Origin: Parcubacteria bacterium C7867-008
GTDB lineage: Bacteria; Patescibacteria; Paceibacteria; UBA9973; UBA2103
Direction of reading: 5' to 3'
NCBI GenBank assembly: GCA_001189215.1
Contig: LFCR01000006.1
Coordinates: 141,236 to 205,235 of the forward strand
Length of the DNA stretch: 64,000 bases
Each line of letters starts with the position of its first letter. The first letter of the stretch is position 1. This document shows, one piece after another, positions 60,817 through 64,000 of the stretch. The notes below the pieces were generated by a model that was not told where the DNA came from, did no database searches, and was given only the letters and a program-made list of their open reading frames with translations. Made by a program: the position numbers and the translations under genes.

Positions 60817-61380
60817 ATGCTCACCACTCAGGTTTGGATCGGATTTATTTTCGATATTATCCTCATAGTCTTTGCACTACGGTTCATGTGGGGCATGATG
60901 CGCCTTGGTAAGATATCTCCCTTCATTCGCACACGCATGCCTGTTGCAGAAGAGGTTGCTGAAGCCTTTGGAACTCTTCCAGAAGGAAGTGTACTCATTG
61001 ATCCAGGATGTGGTGACGGCCGAGTCCTGTTTGCTATAGCAAAACGCAACCCCCACACAACATTCATTGGTATAGAGCTTCGTCTCCTACCGTATATTCT
61101 CGCGCTACTAGAGAAACGAAAGCACCCAGACCTAAACATCACGTTTATTCATGGAAACTTCTTTGATCAAGATCTATCCTCAGCAACACATATCTATACC
61201 TATCTCTATGCGCACGTCATGGATAGCTTGCTCCCCAAGCTTCTGAAGGAACTGAAGCCAGGAACTACGTTATTGTCTGTAGATTTCCCGTTCTCTAAAA
61301 AGCAGACCGAGCATGTAACCACACTCAAAAGCGCAGAGCAGCTAAAGTTGGGACGTACACTCTATGTATACCGTTTCTGA
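60817..61380 (+). CDS. Membrane-anchored class I SAM-dependent methyltransferase
   Basis: 187 residues from the ATG at 60817; the open frame upstream runs through the tRNA and is not coding. Anchor (about 6-26), then LIDPGCGDGRVLFAIAKRNP (SAM motif I) and FIGIELRLLPY. Substrate unknown; a TACCAT box 7 bases upstream is weak. Confidence 0.8.
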   Translation: MLTTQVWIGFIFDIILIVFALRFMWGMMRLGKISPFIRTRMPVAEEVAEAFGTLPEGSVLIDPGCGDGRVLFAIAKRNPHTTFIGIELRLLPYILALLEKRKHPDLNITFIHGNFFDQDLSSATHIYTYLYAHVMDSLLPKLLKELKPGTTLLSVDFPFSKKQTEHVTTLKSAEQLKLGRTLYVYRF

Positions 61381-61407
61381 TCGAGTTGCCCTTTAGGACC
61401 AGCTGCG

Positions 61408-61413
61408 TATACT
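61408..61413 (+). promoter_or_regulatory. -10 box of the small acidic gene
   Basis: TATACT followed by a leader of about 70 bases containing GCCAGCC/GGCTGGC. Confidence 0.4.
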
Positions 61414-61487
61414 GAGACTATCGGTCGAATCATTGCCAGCCAACCCTGGGCTGGCCTTTGCTTTGCAGAGGCCACCCGAACAACACT

Positions 61488-61640
61488 ATGATGGAAGATG
61501 AAATCAAGCCCGTAGATGGAGAGGAAACCGCTCCGGATATGGCAACTGACGACGCTGCTGAAGTTGTTGCTGATGAAATGCCAGCAGTTACTGAAGAAGC
61601 TGAGGGAATGGATAAGGGCGATGAGGAGGAGGTTGCGTAA
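61488..61640 (+). CDS. Small acidic protein, 50 aa
   Basis: MMEDEIKPVDGEETAPDMAT and a C-terminus rich in Glu/Asp (KGDEEEVA). The second Met at 61491 is an alternative start. A leader with a hairpin (about 61434-61455) precedes it and a long terminator follows. Unknown family; intrinsically disordered. Confidence 0.5.
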   Translation: MMEDEIKPVDGEETAPDMATDDAAEVVADEMPAVTEEAEGMDKGDEEEVA

Positions 61641-61661
61641 GCACTTCAGCTCACACTCTAT

Positions 61662-61701
61662 ATAAGGAAAAGCCACGAGCATGCTCGTGGCTTTTCCTTA
61701 T
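61662..61701. terminator. Bidirectional terminator
   Basis: 19-bp perfect stem beginning ATAAGGAAAAGCCACGAGC, between the acidic gene and trxB. Confidence 0.9.
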
Positions 61702-61711
61702 ATCTTGTTAG

Positions 61712-62635
61712 CTACTGCTTCTTAATCCACTGATAGATATCTTCAAGTGCCTTCACCGCATCACCTGCAGCGATGTTGTTCTGGTGATAGAGCTCGTCAG
61801 TACAGTCTCCGGCAGCCCATACCCCTTCAACACTCGTGTGCTGGTTCTTTGGATCCGTTACGATACGCCCTACTGGATCTAGGTCTACGAGACCTGCTGC
61901 ATAGCTCGTGCTTGGCATAACACCGATCTCAACAAATACACCGGTAACCGGAAGTGTGGTCTCTACACCTGTAGTGCGCTCGCGAATAGTTAGACCCGTA
62001 ACAAATTTCTCACCTTTTACCTCTGTTGGCTCACTGTTACATACCGCTTTCATGTTTGGATGTGCGAGCACCTTCTCGATCGTGATGGCATCACCTTTCA
62101 GCTCACCATGGCGATGAATAAGTGTTACCGACTTCGCATACGCCAGAAGCTGCGCAGCCGTCTCAAGACCCGCGTTACCGCCACCCACCACCGCAACATC
62201 CATACCTTCGAAAAGAGGGCCGTCACAAGATGCACAGTAGGTGAGTCCCTTGTGTTCAAAAACATCTGCACCCGGAACCTGCAGTTTACGACGAGAGGCA
62301 CCGGAAGCGATCAATACCGCTTTGGCATCAAAGGAATCTCCTTTTAAGGTTGTCACACGGAATCCTCCCGCAACCTTCTCGAGCATGGATACCTTAGAAC
62401 CTTCCTCAATAGACACCACTTCTCCTGCATATGTCTCAAGGTGCTTCTTTAGAGACTTCTTTAGATCTTCGCCTGAAATCACCGGGGTACCAATCCAGTT
62501 CTCAATGCCCTCAGACACGATAGACTGTCCACCAAACTCTTCTGTTATAAGTACACTGCTAAGTCGCTTACGCGCTGCATACACGCCCGCAGCTACGCCT
62601 GCAGGACCGCCCCCGATGATGATGAGATCTTTCAT
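61712..62635 (-). CDS. trxB: Thioredoxin reductase
   Basis: 307 residues. FAD site IIIGGGPAGVAAGVYAARK, active pair CASC at 134-137, NADPH site VVGGGNAGLETA, and GVWAAGDCTDE. Supplies electrons to thioredoxin, peroxiredoxin and Msr enzymes. Confidence 0.95.
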   Translation of the reverse strand: MKDLIIIGGGPAGVAAGVYAARKRLSSVLITEEFGGQSIVSEGIENWIGTPVISGEDLKKSLKKHLETYAGEVVSIEEGSKVSMLEKVAGGFRVTTLKGDSFDAKAVLIASGASRRKLQVPGADVFEHKGLTYCASCDGPLFEGMDVAVVGGGNAGLETAAQLLAYAKSVTLIHRHGELKGDAITIEKVLAHPNMKAVCNSEPTEVKGEKFVTGLTIRERTTGVETTLPVTGVFVEIGVMPSTSYAAGLVDLDPVGRIVTDPKNQHTSVEGVWAAGDCTDELYHQNNIAAGDAVKALEDIYQWIKKQ

Positions 62636-62641
62636 GGGTCT

Positions 62642-62647
62642 AGTATA
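62642..62647 (-). promoter_or_regulatory. -10 box for leaderless trxB
   Basis: Reverse TATACT ends 6 bases before the ATG. Confidence 0.65.
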
Positions 62648-62662
62648 TCAATCCTAAAAGAA

Positions 62663-62684
62663 AAGCGCCCTGTGGAGGGCGCTT
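62663..62684 (-). terminator. ftsZ terminator
   Basis: AAGCGCCCT-GTGG-AGGGCGCTT with TTCTTTT on the reverse strand; it sits just before the trxB promoter. Confidence 0.85.
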
Positions 62685-62688
62685 GTTC

Positions 62689-63981
62689 TTATTTCTTGTG
62701 TCGGCGGAGGAAGCTTGGAATCGCACCCCAGGCATCATCCTCATCGTCTACTACGGGAGGCGTGATTGGTTGTACGTCACGTACCTTTGGGGTTGCCGTT
62801 ACGATGGGCTCTTCACGCTCACGGCGAGGAGGAAGAATAGGTCCTTCTTCGATAGTTGCCTCAGGTATTGGTGTTGGCATAGGTGCCGGTGCGGGAGCTG
62901 CTGGTTCCTCACGACGACCTAGTACGTCATTGAAAATCTTTCCACGGCTCTCTTCCTGCTCCTTAGCAGGCATTGTGAAGAGTGATCGTTCGAATCCACC
63001 GCTGAATGCACTACCACCGTCCTGTTCTGGGAATCCTGTTGCGATAACGATGATGCGAATCTGACCCTTCTTGAGCTTCTCATCGCGCATGATACCGAAG
63101 ATAACCTTAGCGGTCTTATCTACGGACTCACCGATAACCTTAGCTGCTTCCTGAACTTCGAGAATACCGAGATCCTCAGAACCCGCTACGACGAAGAGGA
63201 TACCTTTAGCGCCGGTGATTGAGACATCGAGAAGGGGAGAGTTAACAGCTGCAGCTGCAGCCTCCTTTGCACGGTTGTCACCATCTGCGATACCGATACC
63301 CATGAGTGCAGGACCTGCACCTTCCATGATTGCTTTGATGTCATTAAAGTCTGTGTTGATTTCACCAGGAGTGGTGATGATGTCTGAGACACCTTCAACT
63401 GCCTGACGAAGAATCTCATCACAAAGTGCAAACGCACTCTTTGCAGACGTCTGTGCTTCAACGATAGATAGAAGCTTGTCGTTAGGAATGACGAGGTATG
63501 CGTCTACCTCCTTCTTAAGAAGTGCGAGGCCATGCTCAGCGATTTCTGTACGCTGCTGACCTTCGAAGGTGAATGGCTTGGTCACAACGGCGACGGTGAG
63601 AGCACCGAGTTCCTTTGCAATCTTTGCAACAACACCTGCAGAACCAGTACCAGTACCACCACCCATACCACAGGTGATGAATACCATGTCTGAACCCTGA
63701 AGTGCTTCCTGGATCTCCTGGCGAGTCTCATCAGCGGCACGGCGGCCGAGCTCAGGATTCATGCCAGCGCCAAGACCACGGGTTAGATTCTTTCCAATAT
63801 GGATCTTGCGCTTTGCGAGGCTGCGGTGTAGATCCTGCGCATCAGTGTTGATAGCGATGAATTCTACGCCCTTAACCTTGGAGTTGATCATGTGATTCAC
63901 GGCATTGTTGCCAGAACCACCAACACCCACCACACGAATGCGGGCGAAGGTTTCTATTTCAGGAGTAACGCGCTTGGACAT
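62689..63981 (-). CDS. ftsZ: Cell division protein FtsZ
   Basis: 430 residues. VVGVGGSGNNAVNHMI, GMGGGTGTGSA (tubulin signature), NTDAQDLHRS, and a long Pro/Glu-rich linker ending in DDDAWGAIPSFLRRHKK, the FtsA/ZipA-type tail. Forms the Z ring. Complete; the start codon lies 19 bases from the window end. Confidence 0.97.
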   Translation of the reverse strand: MSKRVTPEIETFARIRVVGVGGSGNNAVNHMINSKVKGVEFIAINTDAQDLHRSLAKRKIHIGKNLTRGLGAGMNPELGRRAADETRQEIQEALQGSDMVFITCGMGGGTGTGSAGVVAKIAKELGALTVAVVTKPFTFEGQQRTEIAEHGLALLKKEVDAYLVIPNDKLLSIVEAQTSAKSAFALCDEILRQAVEGVSDIITTPGEINTDFNDIKAIMEGAGPALMGIGIADGDNRAKEAAAAAVNSPLLDVSITGAKGILFVVAGSEDLGILEVQEAAKVIGESVDKTAKVIFGIMRDEKLKKGQIRIIVIATGFPEQDGGSAFSGGFERSLFTMPAKEQEESRGKIFNDVLGRREEPAAPAPAPMPTPIPEATIEEGPILPPRREREEPIVTATPKVRDVQPITPPVVDDEDDAWGAIPSFLRRHKK

Positions 63982-64000
63982 GTAGTGGTACGGATAAATT

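Noticed and set aside
1..64000. CRISPR array, insertion sequence or prophage
   Set aside because: No regularly spaced repeats, transposase, integrase, capsid or terminase genes were found in any frame.

Overview
The window looks like a chromosome segment of an ultra-small bacterium of the Candidate Phyla Radiation (Patescibacteria), most likely a parcubacterial lineage. This is inferred from gene content: a monomeric B12-dependent ribonucleotide reductase, a CxxC-x17-CxxC zinc protein, an eight-cysteine-cluster protein, DUF1653, DUF192 and DUF2914 proteins, LemA/HtpX, a Fe-S-less MutY-like glycosylase, ValS without its C-terminal arm, many small single-pass membrane proteins, and a compact layout. 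No CRISPR array, transposase, prophage or rRNA operon was seen.

Layout. 1-5.2 kb: partial HlyD-type adaptor, MliC-type lysozyme inhibitor, peptidoglycan-binding protein, stress protein, MltG, TrmB-type regulator. 5.2-12 kb: TypA, a GC-rich pair ending in a fused DapD, DEAD-box helicase. 12-21 kb: two GC-rich small genes, a large HExxH protein, DsbA-like oxidoreductase, FMN reductase, MsrA, a GcrA homologue, MsrB. 21-31 kb: VKOR, peroxiredoxin, endonuclease III, a 6S-like RNA, MutY-like glycosylase, MFS permease, RNase J, peptide-type substrate-binding protein, SecG. 31-41 kb: GroES/EL, LemA, HtpX, coiled-coil protein, alkyltransferase, NrdJ, RNase P RNA. 41-48 kb: Wzy-like/TPR protein, MurJ, LepA, DivIC-like protein, glutaredoxin. 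48-64 kb: envelope proteins, two DoxX proteins, Hsp20, PrsW, orphan winged helix, ValS, a second candidate ncRNA, TsaD/DHH, methyltransferase, thioredoxin reductase, FtsZ. There are seven tRNAs: Thr-like, Ser(GGA), Arg(CCT), Phe(GAA), Val(GAC), Glu(TTC) and Ser(CGA).

Two expression styles coexist. At least 22 native-looking genes have a TATAAT/TATACT-like -10 box ending only 6-10 bases before the start codon, which implies leaderless mRNAs. In contrast, a scattered set of GC-richer genes (7936, 8447, 12422-, 12767-, 20108, 30980-, 47487, 59048-, 60428-) mostly have their own 5' leader, a Shine-Dalgarno sequence, often a TTGACW/TATAAT promoter and a GC-rich terminator. That set includes a GcrA homologue (an alphaproteobacterial cell-cycle regulator) and a DapD carrying a new N-terminal domain that is duplicated as the free-standing gene just upstream. 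These are the strongest candidates for undescribed biology here.

Functionally, the window joins envelope building (MltG, MurJ, Wzy-like, FtsZ), extracytoplasmic disulfide chemistry (DsbA-like plus VKOR), thiol repair (MsrA, MsrB, TrxB, Grx, Prx), protein quality control (GroESL, Hsp20, HtpX, PrsW) and RNA turnover (RNase J, DEAD-box helicase). All calls are from reading the sequence; no database search was possible.
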